Part shown: in pieces, positions 45,092 through 57,100 of the stretch | How positions within the stretch are numbered: position 1 is the first letter of the stretch | Layout of the letters: the number at the start of each line of letters is the position of its first letter | Source of the DNA: Enchytraeus crypticus | Taxonomy: Eukaryota; Annelida; Clitellata; Enchytraeida; Enchytraeidae | DNA length: 64,000 nt | Assembly (NCBI GenBank): GCA_905160935.1 | Contig: CAJHZI010000512.1 | Coordinates: forward strand, 602,001 to 666,000 | Direction of reading: 5' to 3' | The notes under the pieces: generated by a model | Database searches by the model: none | Seen by the model: only the letters and a program-made list of their open reading frames with translations | What the model was told of the DNA's origin: nothing | Made by a program: the position numbers and the translations under genes

Positions 45092-47108
45092 CTACAGCTG
45101 ACGAGCCACCAGGCGCAATGTATGCCTGACAGCTGTCAGAGTTCTAACAAAGGTCGCATCATCCTTGACCTTGAGCTCGCCCTCTGGTGGTAGAATGTTG
45201 AACTGCTGAACGAGAGCTGAGAGAAAGAGAAACATTTCCTGACGAGCCAGTATCTCTCCTAGACAAGATCTCTTACCTGAAAAATGAATTATGATTTAAA
45301 TGAAACATAGAATTTAAGATTTACCTCTTGTAATTTGTGCAGTTTTTAACTTAGTAAGCAAATCAATTGAATTCTATGGCGTTCAATTTAATATAATACA
45401 GTCCAAAAATCGTTATCACATTCGTTATCTCCTTATCACATAAAACTTTGCGAAGCTGGTCTATAAAATACATTAGAATTCAATGTAAGATAATATAAGT
45501 ACGAATAATATAAACAATAAAAATGTACAAAGGTACTGAAGTATTGAAGATATAAATGAAAGTATTTAAAATAAAATGCAATAAATTATGATATAACATC
45601 AAGCGATTCAACACATAAAATGACAATAGCATTTAGTGTAGCATTTTAAGTTACCCGGGTATGCGTTACAATGCACTGCAATGACTAAATGCGGAATATC
45701 TAAATCCAGTATAAAATAGTATAATCACACCATAATTTGGATTTAATTTTCGCTCAGTTCACCCTATAGTCCTACTAATCTTGGAGATGTTTTGGAATAT
45801 GTGACTCATCCAGTTAATGCAATCTGCACACAATTGATAATGTGTAATCCACGGCAAAACGAGATACGAATCCGTGCCAGTCCATTATCCATAAGAAGAA
45901 AGATACTAACGAAGGAAAAGCAAGCCATGAGAAGGAAAGGCTTACCTTGAGAAAACGCAATCATCAATTCTCTTTTTACAGGTTTTCCATCGACGTCCAG
46001 GAATCGTTCTGGATTGAAGACTTCCGGTTCATTCCACACATTCGAATCCATGTGAGCGGACCAGAGGTTGACCACAATCTGTAAAATTGAGAAAGATTAA
46101 AGAACTAGCGAAACATTTCAGTGTTGGGTCAAAAAGCTTTACGTTACTTGACAATGATGATATAGGGGATCGATTTTTAAACGTTCTATTAAATGTCGTA
46201 TAAATTAATTAGGCCCATTATATAATAATAACACACATTATAGTGAAATGATCAGCTACGTTGATATCCATCACTTTTAATACCACATGTTAAATCCGTT
46301 AGGCAATTTTGTCCATTTTCCGTGTAGTCAGTCCAGTGAATGTCCGTAATTTTACTCTCAGCTCAGCGCGGCTGGGATTCGAACCCTCAAGGGTGCAATT
46401 CACCCCAGGGTCTGTCATTTGAAACTTCATGACGCTATTTATACCTCTAACCATTGCGCTCTTGAGACATTCTAATAATGTACATATAATGTACAGTATA
46501 TCTAAATGTACTATGCTGTAGTGCAAATAGTGTTAAGTTTAGCTCTTACAAAATTTAAACCAGCAGAACCAAGACTCATATTTATATTAACATTCTGCTT
46601 GCAAACCTAGGCTTACTATATCAACAACAAATAGACCCCATAGAGGAAACAGGGTCATACAAATCTTATTGGCCTATAGCTTGGAAAATATAGGCCTAAA
46701 GGTTTAGACTGTTTAAAAATAATGCTCATAATATCAGTTTCAAAGGTAAGTTAAATATTAAAATGCATTAAACGAATATAAAGGAATTTAAACATTTAAA
46801 TGGAATATTCATGTCGGAATCTGCTGCTTTTAATGCCAGGTATATAAATATATTATAGTTCTCTAATTGATTGTTCACTATAAATGCAGTTTATAGCAAA
46901 TTATCAGCTACGATCCTACAAAATATCTGACATTGACTCAGTCTGCTTCAGCCAAGAGTCGGTCACTAACTTTTTTATAATGTTACTTGTTTCTCTACAC
47001 ACTTAGCTATTGTGACAATCAAAGCCATTGGATCAGTACGTCGAGATATCAACTAGTACCTCTGTCAATATAGTGACACTAAATTACGTCAAGATATCGA
47101 ATAGTATT

Positions 47109-47161
<53 letters not shown>

Positions 47162-50100
47162 AAAAGATTCAATCATTTCACTCAATAGAGCTAGAAAAGT
47201 CTCCCAAAATACATTAATAATTTTCACGTGAAATGAAAATAGCATAAAGGTCCGAAGACTCTAACGTGTACCTCTGTCCCAGCCAGTATGTGGAATCCAC
47301 CGATGTTGGTATCGTCCGTGGTAACTCGTGGTAGACTGAGTGGTACGGCTGTTTTAAGTCTCAGCACCTCTAGTACCACCGCCTCCAGGTAGCTCAGCCG
47401 AGGTTTATCATCCAGAGATGGAAGTCGATCACGTGGTACAACGGAATCTATTTCCTGTTGAAGACGGGACTGGACGTCCGGATGATTGGCCAGTAGGATT
47501 AGAGCCCAGTTGAGAGAGCCGGATGTTGTCTCAGTGCCAGCTAAAGTTAAGTCTCTGCAAATCAAAAGGATTACATATCATTACTAACATCTATAATAAT
47601 TTATAACGTCAATATCGGAGAAAATTCGAGAGGAAAGGCTGCGCTGATACGGCCATGTCATGAGAAGTGACGACCATTCGGTGATCAAGACAGCGATGAA
47701 TCTTAATCCACACGGTCGTCGTCAGAGAGGGAGACCCAAGAAGCGTTGACTGGAGAGAATAATCGAGGACATGCGCATAGTAAAGATCAATTCGGAAGAC
47801 GTCCACGAACGCGGAAAATGGCGGCAGGCATGTCGACAGGCGGACCTTGTAGAAATGCGAGATTAACGCTAAGAAAAAGAAGACTTAAATCTCTAAGTAA
47901 ATAGGCCTACCGCTCATTCTCTGGTATTTCCCGACACTAGCTATAGATTAATCAAACCAATATTGTGCATACTCTGGTTTTTACCATAACATCAACAACG
48001 CGCATGCTCTAGTATTGACCACTGATCAATATTGTACCTGCACGAGTAATGATCGTATTAATAGTATTGACAAGTAAATCATTATTATACACTCTCCAGT
48101 CGAGAATAATAAATATATATTTTGCATACCCTAGTAAAATAAATTTAGTTAGATATAATAATAATTTCTATACACTCTCCAATTCCCATAACTAGAAACT
48201 ATTTACGGGCAATGTTTCGTAAGTCCAAAGCCACATATCAATACATATATTTTAGCATATATCTTTAAAAATTGCTTCATATATGGCCCATTTTATAATC
48301 ATAGATAAAAGCATATCGTTGAGGAGTGACCTTTAACCTGCCTGCCGGGTGGTCTGTCTACGTTAAGCTGCCTCACAAGTGAAGCAGCTACCTGGATATA
48401 CGCTAAATGAAATTGCCTACTCATAGACGGTTAATGATTGATGTTTGTCTTCTATATTGAAGAACCAAATCACCTGACTATTGCAGACATTTCTCGTTTG
48501 TTAAAAGATTCCTTTCCATTTAGCTTTGTGTATTCGTTGACAAAATTTTCGCTTCCAGCATCCGCCGTATGGACGCTTTCTTCCACCGTACTGTCACAGA
48601 GATCCATGTACTTGCTGTAGATGTCCACGAGTGCCTTCAGCTTCCGCTTCATATGTGGCAGCTTGCCCACAACAGGGAATACGTCGAGTACAGTGTCCGC
48701 CGAACCTGTGTATTGAAATGATTTTGATTTTTCCTGTAATTTGTAGCTTCGATTTTTATTATTGTTAGAAACGGCTGGGAACTAATGGCTCATCAATTAT
48801 TCTTCTGTAAATTGGGCGCCACATTTATTGTAGCTTTGATTGCTATGTTTATTACAGATGTGTAACGAAATCATTAGATGCTAGACAGTTACTGGTGCGA
48901 ATTGAAGCATTATGAAATTCAGATCCAGAATTGCATTTAATTTTCGAGGACTGTATGTTTACGTTATTTCAAGCATGTTCATATAACTTTGCATTTAATG
49001 CAGTATAAAACTAATATTCTTAATATTTTCACAATTTAAAGTTTAACATATTAATAACGCACAAGTATGTTGAAATACAGGTGTTTCATTAACGTTTCTA
49101 TAGCAATTCCGATGATAACCCAATATACATGGACATAACCTGCAATCTTATGACAGAGCTCTGCCATTTCTAGCCCCACTGGATCGTCATAGTTGTATCT
49201 TCTACCAAACATCAGATTGTAGATGACATTCAGGGAAGTGTGTTCCAAGATTGAGGCTGGATACCAGGCTCTCCCCTCCAATGAGCGGAGATATCCCATA
49301 AGATGATCCGCCTCCTCGTGGATCCGCTGCTCCATCAGAGCTCGGCTGCTCATTCCGAAGTTCTTGAGCACGCTGAGGCAGTGAGAGCGAGTCCGGCGCT
49401 GAGTGTCGCACGTGGGGACGAAGATCACACCTGAGTAGTGACAACATCAACAACAACAACAATAACAGTTACAACAACAACAATAACAACAAAAGTATCA
49501 GTAGTAACAACGGAAAAGCAACAACAACAGCAACAACAATAGCAACGACAACAACTACAACATCAACAATGATGTGCTGAGTGTCGCACCTGGAGACGAA
49601 GATTACACCTAAGTAGTGACAACAATAACGTCAACGGCAACAACAGTAAAACCACCAGTAACAACAACAACAGCAACAATCTTGCGCTGAGCGTCGCACG
49701 TAGGGATGAAGATCACGCCCGAGCAGTGACAACAACAACATCAACAAAATCATCAACACCAACAGCAACAACTAAAATCCTGCGCTAAGTGTTTCAAATA
49801 TGCCAATTTGATTAAACCAATTCACATCCAAAAATGTACGAATACAATACATACAATAATAGAATACAGTACAATATAAAAGTATTGCACGAAACTGAGT
49901 AGCCCAATCCGTGATATTGACTAGCCCAATTCCTAGTAAAGGTGTGACCATTCATTGTCAAGGTTGAGATATATAGTCAATAGGAAATAAATAAGCAGAC
50001 ACTAGAAGGTGAAGGCCGGACGCAGTTTGTTGACACACAAATGTTGTTTTTGTATTGTCGATCCTAGGAGTTTGATCTTAGAAGCGCAGCATAATCGTTT

Positions 50101-51204
50101 TCAATGTGATAGAATAGGGCCTGTAGGAAATGGTAAAACGCTTTATGTAATTATCAGCATCTACGGGGTAAATACCAATATAAATGTCTATTTAAGGAAC
50201 ATTTTATAAATTTTCCTGTATTTATCATTGTGTTCAATGCATTGTTTATCAACAAACGACTATCAGCTGTAGCGTCGTCACTTAATTTAAGTTGATACCT
50301 TTTCCATGATCTGTCCAGACATGTTTTTCAACGTACACCTCTCCCCTGCCTGAGAACTCCGTGGAATGCTTCACGAGAGCCTCTCGAATCAAGTCATAAC
50401 CGTTCAGTACCAGGATGTATCTGAATTCATAATGTTTAAAAAACAAATACGAAGTTTAATTAAAGTGATTTCCATGCTCTTTAGTAGATCAGTGACGGGA
50501 AGAGTACTGGATTGGACACCCTGCACTTATTGACCATCTGTACCATTTGAACAGCTTGCCAACAGACCACAGGATCAGTCTATATACTTTATATTCTCGT
50601 TAAATTTTAAAATAGCAATGGCATGTGACATATCACCTTCTCCATCTGCAATGAATATAGTCAATCATACAAATTTTTTATTGAATTACAAATAAATCTG
50701 CAATAGTAATTTAATGCACACCAACGTCAGAAAGGGCATTCGGTTATTGAGCGCCTAGGCACCAGAAATTGCTACTCAAATTTAAACCAATGGAAAAGTC
50801 TCAAATAAGGTATTGATAGATGATTGATGTAGGACAGAGATGATTTGATACAGTCTATTCGTATCCCGACCATACTTTAACTGGGATTCAAGGAAAGATG
50901 ATGATGATGATGAGTAATTTAGTGCACATTGAAATACGAACTGCACTTAAATCAAACCAAAATATAAATCAAAACATAAATCTAACCTTGATCCTGCATA
51001 GAATGAGAATATTTTTCCATATTTCTTGCTCTTCTCCGTAAGACAGACATGAAGATTTGATAGACCGCTCAGGAATGGCAGAGAACCAACAATGGGGAGA
51101 CTGGGTAAGGAAGGTGGAGCATTTGGATTACTCTTTCTGGGGTTAAAGAGAACCCAACAAGCGACCACCACAACCAGAAGCACTGCCGTGCTGACCGTTT
51201 CCAT
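45092..51204 (-). CDS. cytochrome P450, CYP2 clan (CYP17/CYP1-like), gene D with extra intron
   Basis: Intact monooxygenase of 487 aa in seven exons (minus): 51204-50987, 50420-50299, 49430-49140, 48705-48474, 47554-47272, 46078-45946, 45276-45092. The region that is one 523-nt exon in A and E is split here by a phase-1 intron (49139-48706) after HKIAG and before [10 protein letters not shown]; the two pieces again total 523 nt. Features are an N-terminal anchor ([14 protein letters not shown]), hinge [16 protein letters not shown]-helix AGTETTS (about 293-299), ExxR (E350-VL-R353), PERF (405-408), and haem signature FSQGKRSCLG with Cys431. An upstream in-frame Met exists at 51264, but the METV start aligns with the paralogues. 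The 3' end ends LVARQL and is followed by a tandem copy of itself. Substrate unknown. Confidence 0.93.
46230..46475 (-). mobile_element. SINE-I copy in gene D intron 5
   Basis: The plus strand shows GATTCGAACCC near 46377 and the reversed body (ATTATAGTGAAATGATCAGC near 46233). It lies in the same orientation as the host gene. Confidence 0.8.
47108..47158. repeat. (TA)n microsatellite in gene D intron 5
   Basis: A pure TA run of about 23 units, about 115 bp downstream (minus sense) of the exon ending at 47272. Confidence 0.95.
47605..47880 (+). mobile_element. LINE C-terminal relic of a second family, antisense in gene D
   Basis: The plus strand reads, with in-frame stops, [16 protein letters not shown], [20 protein letters not shown], and [17 protein letters not shown]. 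This is the familiar C-terminus of non-LTR element polyproteins and differs from the MKRKAE family seen at 28925 and 61300. Only this tail is present. Confidence 0.8.
47885..48473. other. intron sequence of gene D, no further feature
   Basis: The intron between the exons at 48705-48474 and 47554-47272. Apart from the LINE relic it shows nothing recognisable. Confidence 0.5.
49431..49800 (-). repeat. exon 3 acceptor duplications and (CAA)n in gene D intron 2
   Basis: Copies of the exon 3 5' edge (GCGCTGAGTGTCGCACG, then GACGAAGATCACACCTGAGT on the plus strand, at 49397-49440) recur at about 49574-49620 and 49682-49730, with a shorter trace at 49780-49797. (CAA)n/(CAACAT)n tracts separate them. 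Each of the two longer copies keeps an AG in acceptor position. Confidence 0.9.
50720..50912 (+). mobile_element. dispersed repeat Rep-III with (GAT)n tail, in gene D intron 1
   Basis: AACGTCAGAAAGGGCATTCG, TGAGCGCCTAGGCACCAGAA and TTAACTGGGATTCAAGGAAA are followed by (GAT)n. Antisense to the gene. Confidence 0.8.
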
Positions 51205-51284
51205 TGTGTCGATGTTAAATACAACTGATGATCTTAGCACCTTTCCAGATTTAATGAAAATCAAATTCTAAAATCTATCATTAG

Positions 51285-51345
51285 TAATTTCTGACATTAA
51301 TTTCTGACATTAATTTCTGACATTAATTTCTGACATTAATTGAAT
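51285..51345. repeat. 15-bp tandem repeat upstream of gene D
   Basis: Four copies of TTAATTTCTGACATT start about 85 bp upstream of the gene D start codon. The same promoter-proximal position holds arrays in A, B and E. Confidence 0.9.
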
Positions 51346-52490
51346 ACAGTGAATCTCATGTCCCCCGTACTAGTCATTGCTTAGCCTGGTATGTAATCAA
51401 CTACAAAGAATGTACATCTCGAAAGCTTCGAAGAATTTCAGACTTGATACATATGAAAGATTAAAATGTAGGCTAAATATATAAAACTTTAAGCAAATTC
51501 ATGCAAAAATTGTAATTGTATAATTAATCCTAGATATGGTAAAACCCTTGCGAGTTTCTTTAACCAGTGTTTATGAAATTTGGGCTTAAAGCCAATATAA
51601 CTTGATTTAACAGTTTCGACTTCAGACTCTAATTTTTAATTTTCTGTAGACTTTCGATTTTAATGCAGCAGCATCATTTTAACGTTAGCTGAACTCTAAA
51701 CTTCTAAAGCTACTACAGCTGAACTCTAAAGCTACTGCAGCTGAACTCTAAAGCTACTGCAGCTGAAATGTAAAGCTACCGCTGTTATTTAACTGGTGCT
51801 TAGATTTAATGTTATTAATCTACTTCTGAACGTATGATGTTAATGACGAAAAATATTTAAAATATGTTTCGTTTTAAGTTGGCTCAGCAGAACAGTTCCT
51901 AAGTCGTAATTCGTATAAGATATAGCTTATCTTAACAATATATAAATGACACTGGCAATAATACCGACACAAACTATGTTCAATCACTACCTTAATAAGA
52001 CTAACAAGCTAACAGTAGACATCTGCACGTCTGTGAAATGTAGAACTCTCTGTTGATATACTGCCACATTTCGCAGCTGGCCCAGTATAATGAAAAGCCA
52101 TTAAATATCGACTTATATCCAAGGTAACTTATATTTTAGATTCTATACTTTTTATTTCACATGAAAAATTCATTTATAGAGATGTTCGAGGATTATAATC
52201 AGGGTTTATGTTAGGATTTGAGCAGTGTTCGGGTTATGGTCAGGTTATAGTGGATGCTTAGAGCTCCTGAAGATTATTTAATTGCAAGATTAGGTCGGTA
52301 TTTAACGGATAGTTATAAGCTAAACCTCTCAGGAGGGCAAAGACTCTTCAGACAACACTCAAGTATTTCACTGATCTACTCTACATGCTCTCGCTGCAGA
52401 CGTTAACCGTTACTATATCCAGGCTAGGAGATAGGACAGAATCAATCTGTCAAGAATGAAAGAGCATTTTATCTATAGAAAACTAATGTT
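51346..52490. other. intergenic upstream of gene D, no gene
   Basis: AT-rich DNA. A short tandem run of CTGAACTCTAAAGCTACTGC (about 3-4 units) lies at 51698-51775. No coding frame is supported. Confidence 0.5.
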
Positions 52491-52497
52491 ACAATGT

Positions 52498-52650
52498 TCA
52501 ACCCTGTGTTGTGTTCTGGCCACTGAAATATATATCAACCGTAGTCTCCATGTATCGTAAGAGACGAGAGACAAGGGGAAACCAGCCCCAAGCCATATTT
52601 TAATCACCTTTTAGACTAGGCTAATATCAGGTGCGGGTAAACCCTACCCT
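52498..52650 (+). mobile_element. dispersed repeat fragment (Rep-IV-like head)
   Basis: CAACCCTGTGTTGTGTTCTG, a degenerate centre, then ATCGTAAGAGACGAGAGACA, matching the heads at 18660, 35777 and 63030. Confidence 0.5.
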
Positions 52651-52714
52651 TTCAAAAAGGAATTAATTCACAGTCGATGCGGTGTGTGAATGAAGTACGA
52701 ATGAAAGCGTAATA

Positions 52715-52960
52715 TGCATAGAATGTCTTAATAGCGTAGGGGTAACGTAATGAAGTTTTATATGGCAGGATCCTGAGGTGGATTGAACCCTCGTGGGTTC
52801 GAATCCCGATCGCGCTGATCTGAGAGTAAAATCTCGGACATTCACTGGACTGGTTATACGGAAAATGGTCTAAATTGCCTAACGGTTTAAACATGTGGTA
52901 TTAAAAAGTGATAGATATCAACATAGTTGATTATTTACTATAATGCGTGTTTACTTTTTT
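52715..52960 (+). mobile_element. SINE-I, well-preserved copy
   Basis: AATAGCGTAGGGGTAACG (A-box-like), GGGTTCGAATCCC (B box, near 52796), ATTCACTGGACTGGTTATAC, TTTAAACATGTGGTATTAAA and a TATAATGCGTG end. It is one of the best references for the family in this window. Confidence 0.85.
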
Positions 52961-53369
52961 TAGGGATTTGTATCTCTAACATGACATGTATTTTTTCAAT
53001 TTTAGGAATTATATGTATCTAGGATATCCTCTTATATCATATATTATTTTTGGACTTGGAGGTACTAGTAGTTATTATACAATCACTTACGGACCAAATT
53101 TAAAAAATTATAAGTAAACTTGGTCAATTTTGCTTCTTTTTTAAAAATTTTATTTCAACATTTCTGAGATAGACAAGTAAACATATTTTATGAACATTGA
53201 TGAATAGTTACCACAAAACTTGCTAAGCAATTAAATGAAGGCTATCACTTTTTACATTCACTTATATTCTCCTCCAGATGTCCATTTTATACGATTTTCC
53301 TTGTTTATATTAATTACCATTAATTTATTATTATTACTTCTCTTTAAGGGAAGATGATGATGAGCTACT

Positions 53370-53610
53370 ATGACTATTACTCTTTTTATCATCATCCCAT
53401 GAATCCAAGTTTTACCAGGCTCATGATACGGTTAGATATTCTTTTCCAATCGTTTTAGAAAATGTTGCAGCAATTTCGGGAGCCTAGTCGCTGATCAACC
53501 GAATGTCCTTTCTAACGTTGGTTTGGATCTTAGTACTTCATTGACTTTTACGACACGCGCAGTTCACGGTTTGTCCATTCTTCAGCAACCCAGACGCAAT
53601 ACAGGTACTT
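53370..53610 (-). mobile_element. dispersed repeat Rep-III, minus orientation
   Basis: On the minus strand it has the GTGTCTGGGTTGCTGAAGAA head (about 53580-53600), AACGTTAGAAAGGACATTCG, and an end with AATCCATGGGATGATG, all as in other copies. Confidence 0.75.
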
Positions 53611-54195
53611 AATTGATGATTATTATATAATTAAACTTAATTATCTCTATTAATCTCATAACATAAAATGACTTTATTCTGAATCATGAATTGAATTATT
53701 CGATTAAGCCGATCAATTTGCTGAGGTAAGATAATGTCTTCCTTTTATAATCGTCTTCAACTCAACAAAAAGTATTCCTTAAACCGAATTTCGAAAAATA
53801 ATTGACTGATCGGTTCGGCCTTTTCAGAATCAGGGCTTGGGTTCGGTTCAGATACCGAGAGGACTGAGGCTTAAGTTCGGTTCGGTTCGGCCAAAATTCC
53901 AGATTCCAGTCTCTTCTCCAAATTATGTTAATTTATTTTGGTCATATCTATAGTTACACAACTGATGTTTATAAACTTAATGATTATGAGTTAGTTTAAA
54001 ACGTTCAAATAAGCAGTATACATGAGAAACATGAGTCAGATATGTTGATGAAAAGAAATCAAGCATTGCACAGGTTCATCGATCTGAAGAAATGGATTGT
54101 TTAGTATCCTTCTTTCAATTTATAAGTCCTTATATTGTGGGTTGTACTTCAGTTTAACATTAGAAAATGTAATCAATGAACACAGGCATCTGCTG

Positions 54196-57100
54196 TTATT
54201 TTCTTTCCACTAGACGCAGTGTATGCTCCACTGGATTCAGAGTTCTACCCAACGTCATATCATCCTTGACCTTGAGCTCGCCCTCTGGTGGTAGAATGTT
54301 GAACTGCTGGACGAGAGCTGAGAGAAAGAGAAACATTTCCTGACGAGCCAGTATCTCTCCCAGACAAGATCTCTTACCTAAATAGAACAACTACATGCTT
54401 GTAACAACCCGACCAATTCATCAGCATTGCCTCTATGCGAGCATTACCGACTGCTTCAGTTTTTAAGCAAAGCTGGTAAAGCTAAGGTTAACGTCACTCG
54501 AAAGCGATATCAGTGACGGGAGATACCAGGATTTGAACCCCGAATCATCTGATCCGCGATCTAGTATCATTCGGTAGCGTCTGGAGTAGCATAAGGTAAA
54601 GTCTACCTCATGTCGGATTACGAATATCAGCTGAATTATTGAAAAAGTATTCATTAAATTTCTCATTGTTAACTTTAGAACCACAATATAACAAGGTTGA
54701 ATGAACCGAAAATGTTTGTGTCGTCTTCTATTTCAACATCACCGGTATCAAGTTCTAAAAGCAACTATGAGTGTTCCAACATTTTAAATGCTGTACGTAT
54801 TGGTCATAACTTACCATGTGAGAAAGCTATCATTAAATCCCGATTGATAATTATTCCGTTTTCATCGAGGAATCGCTTCGGATTGAATTTCTGAGGTTCG
54901 GTCCAAACATCCGGGTCCATATGAGCTGCCCAAAAATTTGTCACGACCTAAATCGAAAATAGAATCAGTCAATTGCGAACTTGTGACTATTGTACCAGCG
55001 TTAACAGAACCAAACTGACTGATAAGTTAGTCATTTAAGAAAGAATTGTTTACAGGTACGATAAAGTTTGAATCGTTAACAAAAATTTACAACTAGAATA
55101 ACTTCAATTTAATTACGATCAACGAATTAATTACAGAAATTGGAAAAAAACAAAAATTATATATTTAAAATGGGACAATGTCGGTAAAATTTAGCAGCCA
55201 AAATTTGATCGTGAAGTAAGATCTCTTTCTCCCTCTCTCTCTCTCATCCATTAATCATACATTAATCATAACATTAATCATAACATTAATCATAATATTA
55301 ATCATATATAAATCCTACATTAATAAAAATTTAATCATACATTATTCATACATTAATCATATGTTAATCATATATTAATCATACTTTAATATTACATTAA
55401 TTATATATAATCATTTATTAATCATAACTTAATCATGCATTAATCATACATTAATCATATAGTACCCATACATTAATCGTACATTAATAATATATTAATC
55501 ACAATTTAATCATACTTCAATCAAATATTAATCATACAGTAATACTTAAGTTCATTAATCTTACATTAATCATTCATTATTCATTATTCATAGATTTATC
55601 CTACATTAATCCTACATTAATCCTACATTAATCATACATTAATCCTACATTAACTGTAAATGCCTACCTCAGTTCCTGCAGGTATATTAAATCCACCCAC
55701 TACTGTATCAGCCAGTGTGAGGCGAGCAACTCCCAGGGGGGCAGCTGTTCTGTACCTAAGAACCTCAAGGACAAAAGCTTCCAGGTAGCTCAGTCCTGGT
55801 TTATCATCCAGAGATGGAAGTCGATCACGTGGTACAACGGAATCTATTTCCTGTTGAAGACGAGACTGGACTTCCGGATGATTGGCCAGTAGGATTAGAG
55901 CCCAGTTTAGCTGACCGGATGTTGTCTCTGATCCAGCGCCCATTAAATCCCTGTACGAAACAACAAATTCATTTGACATAAATGCACTGAATTTAAAAAA
56001 TCAGCCGTTAAAGAGACAAAATTATTCAGTAAATTCCGTATTTCACCAACTATTTAGATGGATCAATAAACAGTCAATAGTGCAGGCCTACTTTTGTTTT
56101 TAAGTTAACTATCATCATCCTTGTATGAGGAAGCGGACGTAAACCCTTTATTATTTTTAATTAGCTTACCAACATGAATGCTAATAATATGACGGAATGT
56201 TAAAAAAAAATTCTAGGAATACTATTTTTATACTCTTCTCGATAAACACAACTTCAATAGTCGAACATAGCAACCGTAGCAAACCAAAGAAACTATGCAA
56301 GAGCAATTATTCAGATAGACATAGCTACTAAACAGGATCAAAAATAATAGTTAACAACTTCAAATCAAGAATAATAGGAAAGGCTACAATAGAAGAGTTA
56401 GGTAACTCTGTGTGTATGCATTGTCAGCTATGTATAATCAATTGTGATGTAAGTTAAAAATAAAATATTTATGCCTACTTTAGTATATTGTGGCAGTAAT
56501 AAGAGTAATTGATAAATAGCATAATGATAATTATGAAAAACCAAACACCAAGAAACATTTAAAGATAAGAGTATAGGATTAGTCAACCCTCAATTGAATC
56601 GACCCTAGTTAAATGGTGATGCAAGTGACGATGATAATGATGGTGATGATGATGATGATGATAATAATGATGCTAACAATCATGATGATGACGATGATGA
56701 TGGCAGTAGAGAATTGAGCTAACCAATAGAGAATTGTAATTAAATAAAAATGATCGAAATAGAAGCAAATTCAATTAATATGTGCATAATAATAACAACA
56801 ATAATAATAATAAAGGTTTAACGTCAGTTTCCTCATCCAGGGATGATGTCATGACGTCCCCCACAGCACAGATCACTATAAGGGCATATACATAATAGAT
56901 TTTCTGCACCTGATCATGACGGCCATATCTCTCTTATCAAAAGCTTCAGCTCCCACTATCCTACGATATTCATTAACAAAGTTGTCGTTTCCTTTATCGA
57001 CATCAGTAACGTATTGTTCTATTTGAGATTCCCAGAACTGCAGGTATTTGTCGTAGATCTTGTTACCAGAAGCTAAATAGTTCTTGAAATACGGAATCCG

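Noticed and set aside
49202-49462. Alternative minus-strand frame over exon 3 of gene D
   Set aside because: Out-of-frame shadow of the P450 exon; the correct frame gives the conserved [12 protein letters not shown] region.
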